Below, piece by piece: positions 8,446 through 17,924 of a stretch of DNA of 64,000 nucleotides. Origin of the DNA: Bradyrhizobium australiense. Its GTDB lineage: Bacteria; Pseudomonadota; Alphaproteobacteria; Rhizobiales; Xanthobacteraceae. The notes under the pieces are model-generated. The model did not search any database, was not told the origin of the DNA, and worked only from the letters and a program-made list of their open reading frames with translations. The stretch is taken from NCBI RefSeq assembly GCF_013114825.1, contig NZ_JAAVLX010000009.1, positions 1 to 64,000 on the forward strand, in the 5' to 3' direction. Position numbers and translations under genes: made by a program. How positions within the stretch are numbered: position 1 is the stretch's first letter; each line of letters begins with the position of its first letter.

Positions 8446-9617
8446 ATTCGGCCGCAGAACATCGCCGCGCCGTGCCCTCCGACAGCGAGGCCATTCTCAA
8501 CGCGCTGCCCAACCCGGTACTGCTGGTGGCGCCGGACGGCCGCATCGTTGACGCCAATATCGCCGCCGAGTCATTTTTCGAGATCTCGACGCAATTCCTG
8601 CGCCGGCAGTCCCTGAAGGAGCTGGTGCCGTTCGGTAGTCCGCTGCTGGCGCTGATCGACCAGGTGCGCTCGAGCGGCTCGCCCGTGAACGAATATAAGG
8701 TCGATCTCGGTACGCCCCGCATCGGCGGCGATCGCCAGGTCGACCTACACGTGGCGCCGATCACTGAACGGCCCGGCCATATCGTCGTGATGCTGCAGGA
8801 GCGCACCATCGCCGACAAGATGGACAGACAATTGACGCACCGGAGTGCGGCGCGCTCGGTGATCGCGCTGGCCGCGATGCTGGCGCACGAAATCAAGAAT
8901 CCGTTGTCCGGCATCCGCGGCGCCGCGCAATTGCTGGAGCAGGCGGCCTCGTCCGAAGACCGCATGCTGACCCGGCTGATCTGCGACGAGGCCGATCGTA
9001 TCGTCACGCTCGTCGACCGGATGGAAGTGTTCGGCGACGACCGCCCGGTGGCGCGCGGGGCGGTCAACATCCATTCCGTGCTCGACCACGTCAAACGGCT
9101 GGCGCAATCCGGCTTCGCACGCAACATCCGCTTCGTCGAGGACTATGATCCGTCATTGCCGCCGGTCCTGGCCAACCAGGACCAGCTCATTCAGGTGTTC
9201 CTCAATCTCGTGAAGAACGCTGCCGAAGCCGTTGCCGATTTGGGCAGCGACGCGGAAATCCAGCTCACCACCGCCTTCCGCCCGGGCGTTCGCCTGTCAG
9301 TGCCGGGCAAGAAGTCACGTGTGTCGCTGCCGCTCGAATTCTGCGTCAAGGACAACGGCTCCGGCGTTCCGGAAGACCTGCTGCCGAACCTGTTCGATCC
9401 CTTCGTGACGACAAAGCAAACCGGCAGCGGGCTGGGACTTGCCCTGGTCGCCAAGATCGTCGGCGATCACGGCGGCATCATCGAATGTGAATCCCAGCCG
9501 CGCAAGACCACATTCCGCGTGCTGCTGCCGATGTTCAATCCCGCCAAACAGCTCGACCAAAGCAACCGCGACGGCGTTCCGGGTACGCTGCCGCCTGCCT
9601 CACAGGATGCAAGATGA
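8442..9617 (+). CDS. ntrB: nitrogen regulation sensor kinase NtrB
   Basis: Soluble histidine kinase/phosphatase that sets NtrC phosphorylation according to the PII proteins. The 391-residue protein has a PAS domain (about 15-120), the phosphoacceptor H149 in MLAHEIKNPLSG, and the ATPase domain with DNGSGVP and the glycine-rich TKQTGSGLGLALV. I prefer the ATG at 8442 over one 15 bp upstream, because GGAG sits 9 bases before it. The start overlaps the end of dusB by four bases, and ntrC follows after 9 bp. Confidence 0.97.
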   Translation: MNSAAEHRRAVPSDSEAILNALPNPVLLVAPDGRIVDANIAAESFFEISTQFLRRQSLKELVPFGSPLLALIDQVRSSGSPVNEYKVDLGTPRIGGDRQVDLHVAPITERPGHIVVMLQERTIADKMDRQLTHRSAARSVIALAAMLAHEIKNPLSGIRGAAQLLEQAASSEDRMLTRLICDEADRIVTLVDRMEVFGDDRPVARGAVNIHSVLDHVKRLAQSGFARNIRFVEDYDPSLPPVLANQDQLIQVFLNLVKNAAEAVADLGSDAEIQLTTAFRPGVRLSVPGKKSRVSLPLEFCVKDNGSGVPEDLLPNLFDPFVTTKQTGSGLGLALVAKIVGDHGGIIECESQPRKTTFRVLLPMFNPAKQLDQSNRDGVPGTLPPASQDAR

Positions 9618-9626
9618 GGAATACCA

Positions 9627-11069
9627 ATGCCCGCAGGTAGCATACTCGTTGCCGATGACGACACCGCCATCCGCACGGTCTTGAACCAGGCGCTTTCGCG
9701 CGCCGGATATGAAGTTCGCCTGACCGGGAACGCCGCGACGCTATGGCGCTGGGTGAGTCAGGGCGAGGGCGATCTCGTCATCACCGACGTGGTGATGCCC
9801 GACGAGAACGCGTTCGACCTCTTGCCGCGGATCAAGAAAATGCGGCCGAACCTTCCCGTCATCGTCATGAGTGCCCAAAACACCTTCATGACGGCGATCC
9901 GGGCCTCGGAACGCGGCGCCTATGAATACCTTCCGAAACCGTTCGATCTGAAGGAGCTCATCACCATCGTCGGCCGTGCGCTGGCCGAGCCAAAGGAGCG
10001 GGTGACGAGCGCGGCGGACGAGGGTGAATTCGATTCGATTCCGCTGGTCGGCCGTTCCCCGGCGATGCAGGAAATCTACCGCGTGCTGGCGCGGCTGATG
10101 CAGACCGATCTCACGGTGATGATCTCCGGCGAGTCCGGCACCGGCAAGGAACTGGTCGCCCGCGCGCTGCACGACTACGGCAAGCGCCGTAATGGTCCGT
10201 TCGTCGCCGTCAATATGGCGGCGATTCCGCGCGACCTGATCGAATCCGAATTGTTCGGCCATGAGCGTGGCGCGTTCACCGGCGCCAATACCCGCGCGTC
10301 CGGCCGGTTCGAACAGGCCGAGGGCGGCACGCTGTTTCTCGACGAAATCGGCGACATGCCGATGGAAGCACAGACGCGGTTGCTGCGGGTGCTGCAGCAG
10401 GGCGAATACACCACCGTCGGCGGGCGTACCCCGATCAAGACCGACGTCCGGATTGTCGCGGCCAGCAACAAGGACCTGCGCATCCTGATTCAGCAGGGCC
10501 TGTTCCGGGAAGACCTGTTCTTCCGTCTGAACGTGGTGCCGCTGCGTCTGCCGCCGCTGCGGGAGCGGATCGAGGATCTGCCCGATCTTATCCGGCATTT
10601 CTTCTCGCTCGCCGAAAAGGACGGATTGCCGCCGAAGAAGCTCGACACGCTGGCGCTGGAACGGCTCAAGCAGCACCGTTGGCCCGGGAACGTGCGCGAG
10701 CTCGAAAACCTCGCGCGCCGGCTGGCTGCGCTTTACCCACAGGACGTCATTACGGCCTCGGTGATTGATGGCGAGCTGGCGCCACCGGCGGTCACCTCGG
10801 GGGGTAACGCCCCGATAGGTGTGGAGAACCTCGGGGGTGCGGTCGAAGCCTACCTCTCCTCACACTTCTCGGGCTTCCCTAATGGCGTCCCGCCGCCGGG
10901 CCTCTACCACCGCATCCTCAAGGAGATCGAGGTGCCGCTGCTCACCGCGGCGCTGGCGGCCACGCGCGGCAACCAGATCCGCGCGGCCGACCTGCTCGGT
11001 CTTAACCGCAACACGCTTCGGAAGAAGATCAGGGATCTCGATATCCAGGTCTACCGGAGCGGCGGCTAG
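9627..11069 (+). CDS. ntrC: nitrogen regulation response regulator NtrC
   Basis: Sigma-54-dependent activator for nitrogen assimilation genes, phosphorylated by NtrB. The 480-residue protein has a receiver domain with D54 (VITDVVMPDE), an AAA+ domain with Walker A GESGTGKE near 167-174 and an intact GAFTGA sigma-54 contact loop near 214-219, and a C-terminal Fis-type helix-turn-helix (AADLLGLNRNTLRKKIRDL). All key parts look intact, in contrast to NtrX downstream. Confidence 0.97.
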   Translation: MPAGSILVADDDTAIRTVLNQALSRAGYEVRLTGNAATLWRWVSQGEGDLVITDVVMPDENAFDLLPRIKKMRPNLPVIVMSAQNTFMTAIRASERGAYEYLPKPFDLKELITIVGRALAEPKERVTSAADEGEFDSIPLVGRSPAMQEIYRVLARLMQTDLTVMISGESGTGKELVARALHDYGKRRNGPFVAVNMAAIPRDLIESELFGHERGAFTGANTRASGRFEQAEGGTLFLDEIGDMPMEAQTRLLRVLQQGEYTTVGGRTPIKTDVRIVAASNKDLRILIQQGLFREDLFFRLNVVPLRLPPLRERIEDLPDLIRHFFSLAEKDGLPPKKLDTLALERLKQHRWPGNVRELENLARRLAALYPQDVITASVIDGELAPPAVTSGGNAPIGVENLGGAVEAYLSSHFSGFPNGVPPPGLYHRILKEIEVPLLTAALAATRGNQIRAADLLGLNRNTLRKKIRDLDIQVYRSGG

Positions 11070-11187
11070 GGATTGTGCACCTAGCTTCCTCCGCAATGAA
11101 GACGGGTGGCCCGCCGGCTGGGGCCGATCGCATTAAGCGGTCGGGTGCGCCGTGGAATTGTCGCAATTTAGCAACATTGTGATATGA

Positions 11188-13593
11188 ATGCATCAGTCCG
11201 CGGAAGGCGGGCAACAGCCTTTCAGCTCACCGATTGCCGGAATGACCACCGCAGAGACCACCTCGGCACCACCGTTCGATCCATCACGTACCGAATCCGC
11301 AGGGGGGATCCTGCGGAAGTGGGTGGCGCCGTTTGCGGTTGGGATCGCGCTGCTGTCGGCATTCCTGACTTTCGTGGTCCTGAGCGGCCTGACACCGATC
11401 GAGCCGACCCGGCACGTGGTCTATTCCTTCCTGCTGATCAATGCGGCGACCATCCTGCTGTTGGTCGCCATCATCGTGCGCGAAGTCTGGTTGGTGATTC
11501 AGGCGCGGCGGCGCGGCCGCGCCGCCGCGCGGCTGCACGTTCAGATCGTGAGCCTGTTCTCCATCATCGCCGTGCTGCCCGCGGTACTGGTCGCGATCGT
11601 CGCCAACGTGACCATCGACCGTGGCCTGGACCGGTTGTTCTCGGGCCCGACGCGCGAGGTGATGCAGAATTCGCTGATTGTCGCGCGGGCCTACACCTAC
11701 GAACATGCGCAGCTCATCCGCGGCGACATTCTGGGGATGGCCAATGACATCGCCCGTGCAAGGCCCTTGTTCGACCAGGACCGCCGGTCATTTCGAGAAT
11801 TACTGACGATGAGCGCCACCTCCCGGAATTTGCCGGGAGCCATGCTGATCGACAAGGATCGCAACGTCCTGGAAACGGCGCAAACCGGCATCAAACAGGA
11901 GTTCACGACGCCGCCACAGGATTTCCTCAGCAACGTCAATGAAGACGAACCGCAGATCGCCGTCTTTCCCGACGCGAATTACGTCGCCGCGGTGATCCGG
12001 CTGCGTGCGTTCAACGACACCTTCCTGTATGTGGCGCGGCTGCTCGATCCCCGCGTGGTCGCGCAGCTCAAGCAGACCGAGGCCAGCGTCGCCGAATACG
12101 CCCAGATCGAAGCCCGCCGCCTCGGTATCCAGGTCGCTTTCGCGCTGATGTTTGCCGTGATCGCGCTGACCATTCTGATGGCATCAGTGCTGATCGGGCT
12201 GAACTTCGCCAACTGGCTGGTGGCGCCGATTCGCAACTTGATGAGCGCGGCCAATATCGTTTCGACCGGCGATCTGCATGTCCAGGTGCCGGTCCATAAA
12301 TCCGAGGGCGACCTCGCCCAACTCGGCGAGACCTTCAACAAGATGACGGCCGAATTGCGCACCCAGCGCGACGAGCTGGTCAACGCCTCGGACCTGATCG
12401 ACAGCCGCCGCCGCTTCATCGAGGCGGTATTGTCCTCGGCGAGCGCCGGCATCATCGGCGTCGACGCCTCGGGCAGTGTCGGCATTCTGAACCGCTCGGC
12501 CGAGAAACTCATCGGCCACGCCGAATCCGAGACGCTGGACCATCCGCTGTCGGACGTGCTGCCCGAGCTCGACGACATGATGAAGACCGCACGCGAGGGA
12601 ACACAGCGCCTCGTGCAGGGCCAGATCACGATCATGCGCGACGGCCATGAGCGCAACCTGTCGGTCCGCGTCAGCGCTGAGCAGACCAGCCAGTCGCGCG
12701 ACAGCTACATCATCACACTCGATGACATCACGGAGCTCGTCTCCGCACAACGCACATCGGCGTGGGGGGATGTCGCGCGCCGCATTGCCCATGAAATCAA
12801 GAATCCGCTGACGCCGATCCAGCTTTCGGCTGAACGCATTCGCCGCAAATTCGGCAAGGTCATCACCGAAGACAAGAATATCTTCGAACAATGTACCGAA
12901 ACCATCGTGCGACAGGTCGACGACATCAGGCGGATGGTTGATGAATTCTCCCGCTTCGCGCGGATGCCGAAACCGGTCATGGAAGGCGAGGATGTCGCCG
13001 ATACGGTGCGGCAGGCGGTATTCCTGATGAAGGTCGGGCATCCCGATCTCGATATCGAGGCCGATATCAAGCAGGATCCGATGCGCGCGCAGTTCGACCG
13101 CCGGCTGATTTCGCAGGCGCTGACCAACATCATCAAGAACGCGACGGAGGCGATCGAGCAGGTGCCGCCGGAAGAACTCGGCAAGGGGCGCATCGACGTG
13201 ATCGCGGCGCGCGAAAACGACGACATCGTGATCGACGTGATCGACAATGGTATCGGCCTGCCGAAGGTCAGCCGTGCGCGGTTGCTGGAGCCCTATGTGA
13301 CGACGCGGCAGAAGGGCACCGGGCTCGGGCTCGCCATCGTCGGCCGCGTGCTGGAAGACCATGGCGGCCGCATCGAACTCAAGGACGCCTCCGATTTCCG
13401 GCCCGGGCAGCGCGGCGCCTGGATGCGGCTGCGGTTCGCCGTATCAGGCCATGCGCCGAAGTCCGACGCGAAGCAACCGGCGCCGGAGGAAAAACCACAG
13501 GTTGACGAAACTAAAGCGCCGTCAGGCGAAACCAATGAGGCGGCATCCGCGACCAATGATGAAACAAAAACTGAAGCCGCAACAGGCAACTGA
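11188..13593 (+). CDS. ntrY: nitrogen/redox sensor kinase NtrY
   Basis: Membrane histidine kinase paired with NtrX. Order of parts in the 801-residue protein: transmembrane segments near residues 40-60, 70-95 and 125-150, a periplasmic sensor region, another membrane segment near 310-335, HAMP linker, PAS domain, the phosphoacceptor His535 in RIAHEIKNPLTP, and the ATPase domain with RQKGTGLGLAIV. After the kinase comes a hydrophilic tail rich in Glu, Thr and Ala. Neither candidate start has a clear ribosome site; an ATG at 11242 is an alternative. ntrX follows after 17 bp. Confidence 0.95.
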   Translation: MHQSAEGGQQPFSSPIAGMTTAETTSAPPFDPSRTESAGGILRKWVAPFAVGIALLSAFLTFVVLSGLTPIEPTRHVVYSFLLINAATILLLVAIIVREVWLVIQARRRGRAAARLHVQIVSLFSIIAVLPAVLVAIVANVTIDRGLDRLFSGPTREVMQNSLIVARAYTYEHAQLIRGDILGMANDIARARPLFDQDRRSFRELLTMSATSRNLPGAMLIDKDRNVLETAQTGIKQEFTTPPQDFLSNVNEDEPQIAVFPDANYVAAVIRLRAFNDTFLYVARLLDPRVVAQLKQTEASVAEYAQIEARRLGIQVAFALMFAVIALTILMASVLIGLNFANWLVAPIRNLMSAANIVSTGDLHVQVPVHKSEGDLAQLGETFNKMTAELRTQRDELVNASDLIDSRRRFIEAVLSSASAGIIGVDASGSVGILNRSAEKLIGHAESETLDHPLSDVLPELDDMMKTAREGTQRLVQGQITIMRDGHERNLSVRVSAEQTSQSRDSYIITLDDITELVSAQRTSAWGDVARRIAHEIKNPLTPIQLSAERIRRKFGKVITEDKNIFEQCTETIVRQVDDIRRMVDEFSRFARMPKPVMEGEDVADTVRQAVFLMKVGHPDLDIEADIKQDPMRAQFDRRLISQALTNIIKNATEAIEQVPPEELGKGRIDVIAARENDDIVIDVIDNGIGLPKVSRARLLEPYVTTRQKGTGLGLAIVGRVLEDHGGRIELKDASDFRPGQRGAWMRLRFAVSGHAPKSDAKQPAPEEKPQVDETKAPSGETNEAASATNDETKTEAATGN

Positions 13594-13610
13594 CAAGGCA
13601 GGTGTAACCC

Positions 13611-14981
13611 ATGGCCAGTGACATTCTGATTGTCGACGACGAAGCCGATATTCGTGACCTCGTTGCGGGCATCCTGGAGGACGAAGGCTTCAAGACCCGT
13701 ACCGCGCGCGACAGCGATTCGGCGCTGGCCGAGATTTCGAACCGCCGCCCGCATCTGGTGTTTCTCGATATCTGGCTGCAGGGCTCTAAGCTCGACGGCC
13801 TGCAATTGCTCGAGCAAATCAAGAAGGAGCACGCCGACGTTCCGGTGGTGATGATCTCCGGCCACGGCAATATCGAGACCGCGGTGGCGGCGATCAAGCG
13901 CGGTGCCTATGACTTCATCGAAAAGCCGTTCAAGTCCGACCGGCTGATCCTGGTGGCGACGCGGGCGCTGGAGACCTCGCGCCTCAAGCGCGAAGTGAAG
14001 GAACTCAAGCAACTGGCTCCCACCGCGAGCGTTCTTACCGGACGCTCCGCCTGCATGAACCAGTTGCGCCAGACCATCGACCGCGCGGCCAAGGCCAACA
14101 GCCGTATCCTGATCGTCGGCCCCTCCGGTTCGGGCAAGGAACTGGCGGCGCGTACGCTGCACAATGCATCGAGCCGTGCAGAAGGACCGTTCGTCGTCAT
14201 CAACGCCGCGGCGATCACCCCGGAGCGGATGGAAGTCGAGTTGTTCGGCATCGAGCAGACGAACGGCGAGCAGCCGCGCAAGCCTGGCGCGCTGGAAGAG
14301 GCCCACGGCGGCACGTTGTTCATCGACGAAATCGCCGACATGCCGCGCGAGACCCAGAACAAGATCCTGCGCGTGCTGGTCGATCAGACCTTTCAGCGCT
14401 CGGGCGGCACCGCCAAGATTCATGTCGACGTCCGAATCATCTCCTCGACGGCGCGCAACCTGGAGGAAGAGATCGCGGAAGGGCGATTCCGGGAGGATCT
14501 CTACCATCGACTGTCAGTGGTGCCGATCCGCGTTCCCCCGCTGTCGGAACGCCGCGAGGATATCCCCGAACTGATCGACTATTTCATGGATCAGATCTCG
14601 GCGGCGACCGGCCTGCCGAAGCGGCAGATCGGCCAGGACGCAATGGCGGTATTGCAATCCCATGTCTGGCCCGGCAACGTCCGCCAGCTCCGCAATAATG
14701 TCGAGCGCGTCATGATTCTGGCCGGCGGCGGTCCGGAAGCGATCATCACGGCCGATATGCTGCCTCAGGATGTCGGCTCGATGGTGCCGGCGATGCCGAC
14801 CAGCAACAATGGCGAGCACATCATGGGGCTGCCGCTGCGCGAGGCGCGGGAAGTATTCGAGCGCGACTACCTGATCGCGCAGATCAGCCGGTTCTCGGGC
14901 AATATTTCGCGTACGGCCGAATTCGTCGGCATGGAGCGGTCGGCATTGCACCGCAAGCTCAAGGCGCTGGGGGTCGGCTGA
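13611..14981 (+). CDS. ntrX: response regulator NtrX, no GAFTGA loop
   Basis: Response regulator of the NtrY/NtrX pair, 456 residues: receiver with D53 (LVFLDIWLQG), AAA+ domain with VGPSGSGKE, and a Fis-type C-terminus (SRTAEFVGMERSALHRKLKAL). Where NtrC has GAFTGA after ELFGHE, this protein reads ELFGIEQTNGEQPRKPGALEE, so the sigma-54 contact loop is absent. This suggests it regulates sigma-70 promoters rather than activating sigma-54, as reported for other alphaproteobacterial NtrX proteins. Domain order otherwise normal. Confidence 0.95.
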   Translation: MASDILIVDDEADIRDLVAGILEDEGFKTRTARDSDSALAEISNRRPHLVFLDIWLQGSKLDGLQLLEQIKKEHADVPVVMISGHGNIETAVAAIKRGAYDFIEKPFKSDRLILVATRALETSRLKREVKELKQLAPTASVLTGRSACMNQLRQTIDRAAKANSRILIVGPSGSGKELAARTLHNASSRAEGPFVVINAAAITPERMEVELFGIEQTNGEQPRKPGALEEAHGGTLFIDEIADMPRETQNKILRVLVDQTFQRSGGTAKIHVDVRIISSTARNLEEEIAEGRFREDLYHRLSVVPIRVPPLSERREDIPELIDYFMDQISAATGLPKRQIGQDAMAVLQSHVWPGNVRQLRNNVERVMILAGGGPEAIITADMLPQDVGSMVPAMPTSNNGEHIMGLPLREAREVFERDYLIAQISRFSGNISRTAEFVGMERSALHRKLKALGVG

Positions 14982-15284
14982 GGCCTGAGTGAATCGCTTG
15001 TTCGACACGTGCCGAAATCAGCGGCTCATTTCTCGCTTTGAGCCAATCCATGCATTTGCTTTGGAATATTTATCTATTTCCGCACTTCTATGGAGAATGG
15101 CCACTGGGTTCCGCGCCGGTGACGCCTGAAGCGGCTTGCCTAAAAACCGCGCGTACCCTCTAATCGTCCGGCCGAGCCGACCAGAGGGGGATCTCAGGGG
15201 ACGCCGGCAGGTCGGGGCAGGCTCCGTGAGAGAGCAAAAAGCCGGCTTAATAAAAAAGAAGCACAAGACGGCGGGACAAAAACA
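14982..15284. other. ntrX-hfq intergenic region
   Basis: About 300 bp without a convincing gene on either strand. The AT-rich part at 15055-15100 is a plausible place for an hfq promoter, and a GC-rich segment at 15180-15250 could fold in the leader. I see no site strong enough to mark separately. Confidence 0.4.
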
Positions 15285-15533
15285 ATGGCGGCAGACCGCG
15301 CACAAAACCTACAAGACACCTTCCTAAATCACGTTCGTAAAACAAAAACGCCACTGACGATCTTTCTGGTCAACGGAGTAAAGCTGCAGGGGATAGTCAC
15401 CTGGTTCGACAATTTCTGCTTGCTGCTTCGGCGCGACGGTCACTCGCAGCTTGTCTACAAGCATGCGATTTCGACCATCATGCCCGGCGCTCCGATTCAG
15501 TTGTTTGAAGGCGGCGAGGATGCTCCGGCTTGA
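15285..15533 (+). CDS. hfq: RNA chaperone Hfq
   Basis: Sm-like hexameric protein that pairs small RNAs with mRNAs. The 82-residue product is the usual alphaproteobacterial size. The Sm1 region (NLQDTFLNHVRKTKTPLTIF, then LVNGVKLQGIVTWFDNF) and the Sm2 motif YKHAIST are visible. It starts 300 bp after ntrX and 11 bp before hflX. In diazotrophs Hfq is needed for normal nifA expression, which suits its place beside the ntr genes. Confidence 0.98.
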   Translation: MAADRAQNLQDTFLNHVRKTKTPLTIFLVNGVKLQGIVTWFDNFCLLLRRDGHSQLVYKHAISTIMPGAPIQLFEGGEDAPA

Positions 15534-15544
15534 GAGTGAACTGA

Positions 15545-16921
15545 TTGGAACCCTTCGACCGTGAAGGGAACGCCGACCGTCCGCGGTCGGCGGGGGGCAA
15601 ACAAAGCGGGCGGGCGATCGTGATCGGCCCTTATTTGCGAATGCGCCGCGGCGATGCCGACGCGCAGGCGAATGAGGCTACGCGCGATTCTGAGGCCAGG
15701 CTCGAGGAAGCAACGGGTCTGGCGCGCGCCATCGACCTCACAATCGCTGACGCGCTGATTGCGCCAATCAGCCAGATCCGTCCAGCGACTTACCTCGGCA
15801 AGGGCAAGGTTGAGGAGATCACCGGGCTGATCGCGGGCCATGACATCGAACTTGTGGTGATGGATTGTGCGCTGTCGCCGATCCAGCAGCGCAACCTCGA
15901 GAAGGCCTGGAACACCAAGGTGCTCGATCGCACCGGGCTGATTTTGGAAATCTTCGGCCGCCGCGCCAAGACCAAGGAAGGCGCGCTGCAGGTCGAGCTC
16001 GCGCATCTGAACTATCAGCGTAGCCGCCTGGTGCGATCCTGGACCCATCTGGAGCGCCAGCGCGGCGGTTTCGGCTTCATGGGCGGCCCCGGCGAGACGC
16101 AGATCGAGGCGGACCGCCGCCTGATCGGCGACCGCATCACGCGGCTGGAAAACGAACTGAAGAAGGTTCAGGCGACGCGGCGGTTGCATCGCGCTGGCCG
16201 GCAACGCGTGCCGTACCGCGTCGTCGCGCTGGTCGGCTATACCAATGCCGGCAAATCGACCCTGTTCAACCGGCTCACACGCGCCGACGTGCAGGCGGCC
16301 GACATGCTGTTTGCAACCCTCGATCCCACCTTGCGCGCGCTGAGCCTGCCGCATGGCGGCAAGGCGATGCTCTCGGACACCGTCGGATTCATTTCCAACC
16401 TGCCGACGCAGCTCGTCGCGGCGTTTCGCGCCACGCTGGAAGAGGTGCTGGAAGCCGATATCGTTCTCCACGTCCGCGACATCTCGCATGAGGACGCGGA
16501 GGCGCAGGAGCGTGACGTCGACGCCGTGCTGCGTCAGCTCGGCATCGATCCAGATGCCGGTGCACGCATCCTCGAAGTCTGGAACAAGATCGATCGCTTC
16601 GATCCCGAGGAACGCGAGAACCTGCGCAACATCGCCGCGCGGCGACCGCCGGAACGACCGTGTTTCCTGGTCTCCGCCGCGTCAGGCGAGGGGATCGAGG
16701 CGTTGCTGACCGCGATCGAGGACCGCCTGGCGGCGACGCGCACAACTCTCGACCTCTCGATCGACGCTTCCGACGGCGCCGGCATCAGTTGGCTGCACCG
16801 TAATGCCGAGGTGCTCAACAAGGAGCTCCGGGACGGACGGTTCGACATGACCGTGCGCGTCGATGAGACCAAGCGCGACATCGTGGTGTCGCGGTTTGAT
16901 GCCGTACCGCGCGTGGCGTAA
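15545..16921 (+). CDS. hflX: GTPase HflX
   Basis: Ribosome-associated GTPase that splits stalled ribosomes. The 458-residue protein has the N-terminal HflX domain (SQIRPATYLGKGKVEEI), a coiled linker with GGFGFMGGPGETQIE, and a G domain with G1 GYTNAGKST at 231-239, DTVGF as G3, and NKID as G4. The start I use is TTG at 15545, 11 bp after hfq; it is the first frame position that gives the usual N-terminus, although the site is weak. hfq-hflX is a conserved pair. Confidence 0.95.
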   Translation: MEPFDREGNADRPRSAGGKQSGRAIVIGPYLRMRRGDADAQANEATRDSEARLEEATGLARAIDLTIADALIAPISQIRPATYLGKGKVEEITGLIAGHDIELVVMDCALSPIQQRNLEKAWNTKVLDRTGLILEIFGRRAKTKEGALQVELAHLNYQRSRLVRSWTHLERQRGGFGFMGGPGETQIEADRRLIGDRITRLENELKKVQATRRLHRAGRQRVPYRVVALVGYTNAGKSTLFNRLTRADVQAADMLFATLDPTLRALSLPHGGKAMLSDTVGFISNLPTQLVAAFRATLEEVLEADIVLHVRDISHEDAEAQERDVDAVLRQLGIDPDAGARILEVWNKIDRFDPEERENLRNIAARRPPERPCFLVSAASGEGIEALLTAIEDRLAATRTTLDLSIDASDGAGISWLHRNAEVLNKELRDGRFDMTVRVDETKRDIVVSRFDAVPRVA

Positions 16922-16941
16922 TTGTCGCACGAACGTGCCTC

Positions 16942-17796
16942 TTATCTCCGATCACTCCGCGCTGAGGCTGATGCGGCCGGCTGTTCAGCTCCCTTGGCCT
17001 CGTTCCACAACATATCCATTTCGGCGAGTGTTGCGTCCTCAAGCGAGCGGCCTTTTGCCGCCAGCACGCGCTCGATATGGGCGAAGCGGCGTTCGAACTT
17101 GGCGTTGGTACCCCGCAGCGCGGCTTCCGGATCGGCGCCGACGTGGCGGGCCAGATTCACCAGCGCGAACAGGAGGTCGCCGGTTTCATCCGCGAGTTCG
17201 GCAGCATCCTTGCGGTCGAGCGCCGCTTCGATCTCATCGGCCTCCTCTCGAATCTTGCTGAGCACTGCGCGAGGGTCGTTCCAGTCAAATCCGACGGTGG
17301 AGGCCTTGCGCTGCAGTTCCATCGCGCGCGTCAGCGCCGGCTGGCCCGCCTTGACGCTGGAGAGCAGCGATTTGTGCGCCGTCTCGTTCGGCTGACGCCG
17401 CGCGGCGCGCTCGGCCTTTTCCTCGGCCTTGATGCGCTCCCAGGCGCTCTTGACGCCAGCGGGGGCGATATTGCCGTCCTTGTCGGCGAACACATGCGGA
17501 TGGCGGCGTATCAGCTTCCTTGTGATTGCTTCGACCACGTCGTCGAAGGCGAAGGCGTTTTGCTCTTCCGCCATGCGGGCGTGATAGACGACCTGCAGCA
17601 GGAGATCGCCGAGTTCCTCGCGCAGATCATCGAGATCGCCGCGCGTGATCGCATCGGCCACCTCATAGGCTTCTTCGATGGTGTAGGGCGCGATGGTGGA
17701 AAAGTTCTGTTCGAGGTCCCACGGGCAACCCGTGACGGGCGTGCGCAATGCCGCCATGATCTCGATGAGGCGGGAAATATCGCGGGAAGGGGTCAT
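16942..17796 (-). CDS. mazG: nucleoside triphosphate pyrophosphohydrolase MazG
   Basis: Hydrolyses abnormal or excess nucleoside triphosphates to monophosphates. The 284-residue protein has the tandem all-alpha MazG layout: the first domain with CPWDLEQNFSTIAPYTIEEAYEV and EELGDLLLQVVYHA, and the second with EEADEIEAAL and ELADETGDLLFALVNLARH. The Glu/Asp ligands for magnesium are present in both. I use the ATG at 17796, preceded by GGAAAT; the 28 extra upstream residues look non-coding. It converges with hflX and is divergent from queC. Confidence 0.95.
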   Translation of the reverse strand: MTPSRDISRLIEIMAALRTPVTGCPWDLEQNFSTIAPYTIEEAYEVADAITRGDLDDLREELGDLLLQVVYHARMAEEQNAFAFDDVVEAITRKLIRRHPHVFADKDGNIAPAGVKSAWERIKAEEKAERAARRQPNETAHKSLLSSVKAGQPALTRAMELQRKASTVGFDWNDPRAVLSKIREEADEIEAALDRKDAAELADETGDLLFALVNLARHVGADPEAALRGTNAKFERRFAHIERVLAAKGRSLEDATLAEMDMLWNEAKGAEQPAASASARSDRR

Positions 17797-17924
17797 GAGA
17801 TTTCCGTCGCTTAGAGGGACAGGCCGCTTTATGCCGCAGACGGTCGACCGATCCCAGCGGAACGCGCTGAAATCGAGCAATTTCCACCGGTTGGCCTCGA
17901 GGCGCGGGAGTGCTATTGGCCCTT

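Noticed and set aside
12184..14507. Long minus-strand frames over ntrY and ntrX
   Set aside because: Both plus-strand genes have complete domains; the minus frames look like complements of coding DNA.
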